From Chlamydiia bacterium (GTDB lineage: Bacteria > Chlamydiota > Chlamydiia > Chlamydiales > Simkaniaceae): a stretch of DNA of 13,149 nt. The DNA lies in contig JAGROF010000039.1 in the NCBI GenBank assembly GCA_020440405.1, forward strand, positions 1 through 13,149. The letters run 5' to 3'. The notes under the pieces were generated by a model, which worked only from the letters and a program-made list of their open reading frames with translations, was not told the origin of the DNA and made no database searches. The translations under genes and the position numbers were made by a program. Below, in pieces: positions 12,325 to 13,149 of this stretch (its first letter is position 1; each line of letters starts with the position of its first letter).

Positions 12325-13149
12325 ATGACGCCACTGCAAAAACACCGCCTTCACTTTAAGCCTCCTCTTCCCAAAACATTGGAAGACCTCTTTTCCATTT
12401 CGTTTGTGGGAAAAGGAGAAACCACATGTGTTGCCAATGCAAAAGATATCGAGGCGCGGTTCCCTAAAACGTATGGGCGTCCGCTGCTCGTTCCGAAACG
12501 GGTCGAAGCGGTAAGGAAAAAAGCATTAAAAGTGGGTGTGGTTCTTTCAGGAGGGCAAGCAGCAGGAGGACATAATGTCATCACGGGGCTTTTCGATGCG
12601 CTCAAAACCTTTCATCCTGAATCTCAATTGATCGGATTTTTGAATGGGCCTTCGGGAATTATTGAAGGGAAGATACAGGAACTGTCTGAAGATCTTTTGG
12701 CTCACTATCGCAATCAGGGTGGCTTTGATCTAATTGGTTCAGGGCGGACAAAAATTGAAACCGAAGAGCAACTCGAAAAGTCTCTAGCGGTTTTTGAAAA
12801 GTTGCAGCTCGATGGGCTTGTTGTAATTGGAGGAGATGATTCCAACACCAACGCTGCGGTTTTAGCAGAGACGTGCTTGGAAAAGGGGTGTCAAACAAAG
12901 GTCATTGGTGTTCCCAAGACAATCGATGGCGATCTAAAAAACCCTTATGTGGAGACCTCTTTTGGATTCCATACCGCAACAGCGACCTATTCAGAAATGA
13001 TTGGAAATATTGCGCGGGATGCTCAATCAGCCAAAAAGTACACCCACTTCATTAAACTCATGGGGCGCTCTGCCTCTCATATCGCTTTGGAGTGTGCCTT
13101 AAGTACCCATCCCAACCTCTGCCTAATTGGGGAAGAAGTTGAAGCCAAG
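12325..13149 (+). CDS. pfkA: PPi-dependent 6-phosphofructokinase, long type, 3' end outside the window
   Basis: The enzyme interconverts fructose 6-phosphate and fructose 1,6-bisphosphate with pyrophosphate as phosphoryl donor, reversibly, in glycolysis. The frame is open from the ATG at 12325 through the right window edge (275 codons). An N-terminal extension of about 70 residues before VGVVLSGGQAAGGHN (about 73-87) is typical of the long clade, whose members run to about 550 residues. The decisive motifs are GGDDS (169-173) and PKTIDGD (197-203). ATP-dependent enzymes have GGDGS/T and PGTIDND, so the Asp and Lys found here specify PPi use. MGRSASHIALECAL begins at residue 246. No Shine-Dalgarno sequence precedes the ATG. 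It is transcribed divergently from the barrel gene across 65 bases. Chlamydiae encode one or more such enzymes. The assignment is secure, although only about half of the protein is visible. Confidence 0.95.
   Translation, partial: MTPLQKHRLHFKPPLPKTLEDLFSISFVGKGETTCVANAKDIEARFPKTYGRPLLVPKRVEAVRKKALKVGVVLSGGQAAGGHNVITGLFDALKTFHPESQLIGFLNGPSGIIEGKIQELSEDLLAHYRNQGGFDLIGSGRTKIETEEQLEKSLAVFEKLQLDGLVVIGGDDSNTNAAVLAETCLEKGCQTKVIGVPKTIDGDLKNPYVETSFGFHTATATYSEMIGNIARDAQSAKKYTHFIKLMGRSASHIALECALSTHPNLCLIGEEVEAK

Noticed and set aside
1..13149. A defence system, CRISPR array, toxin-antitoxin pair, phage or transposon
   Set aside because: No spaced direct repeats, transposase or integrase motifs, terminal inverted repeats or toxin-sized gene pairs were seen. 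Every gene is explained by metabolism, transport or envelope/export functions, apart from the unrecognised left-edge gene.

Overview
The window reads as a piece of the main chromosome of a Chlamydiota bacterium, most likely an environmental or amoeba-associated family rather than Chlamydia itself. This rests on recalled gene order and families, not on a search. The order pyrG, ruvX (yqgF), zwf, pgl matches what I recall as a consecutive run in Chlamydia trachomatis. The window also carries a PPi-dependent phosphofructokinase of the long type, a candidate inclusion-membrane-like protein and an inverse-autotransporter-type barrel. Coding density is very high: the longest gap between genes is about 100 bases, and I saw no tRNA, rRNA, CRISPR array, insertion sequence or phage gene.

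Layout from left to right. (1) At 1-1176 (+) lies the 3' part of an unrecognised gene whose reading frame is open at the left window edge. It has a Gly/Ala-rich hydrophobic stretch, a long charged helical region and a Pro-rich tail. (2) At 1166-4588 (-) lies the oxidative pentose-phosphate cluster zwf, opcA-like, pgl. (3) At 4689-6621 (+) are two tightly coupled genes for exported proteins: a signal-peptide-bearing protein-L-isoaspartate methyltransferase of eukaryotic sequence type, and a four-Asp-box sialidase-like beta-propeller. (4) At 6596-9585 (-) is pyrG, ruvX, nadA, with overlapping junctions. (5) At 9639-11497 (+) are two tandem paralogous DMT/EamA transporters with an ATGA overlap. 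(6) At 11492-12259 (-) is an outer-membrane beta-barrel like the barrel of inverse autotransporters, but with no passenger. (7) At 12325-13149 (+) is the 5' part of a PPi-phosphofructokinase gene, running off the right edge.

How the genes fit together. zwf, opcA and pgl make NADPH and 6-phosphogluconate, and PPi-PFK adds reversible glycolytic flux. PyrG makes CTP, NadA makes quinolinate for NAD, and RuvX is a Holliday-junction resolvase-like or rRNA-processing housekeeping factor. The accessory part consists of the two exported enzymes, the transporters, the barrel and the left-edge membrane/coiled protein. These are candidates for functions at the cell surface or the host interface.

The strongest unusual signal is the exported PCMT. 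Its catalytic part resembles animal and plant PCMT1 more than bacterial Pcm, and a small segment before it looks like a Tudor/SH3-type barrel. All three convergent gene pairs in the window overlap at their 3' ends.
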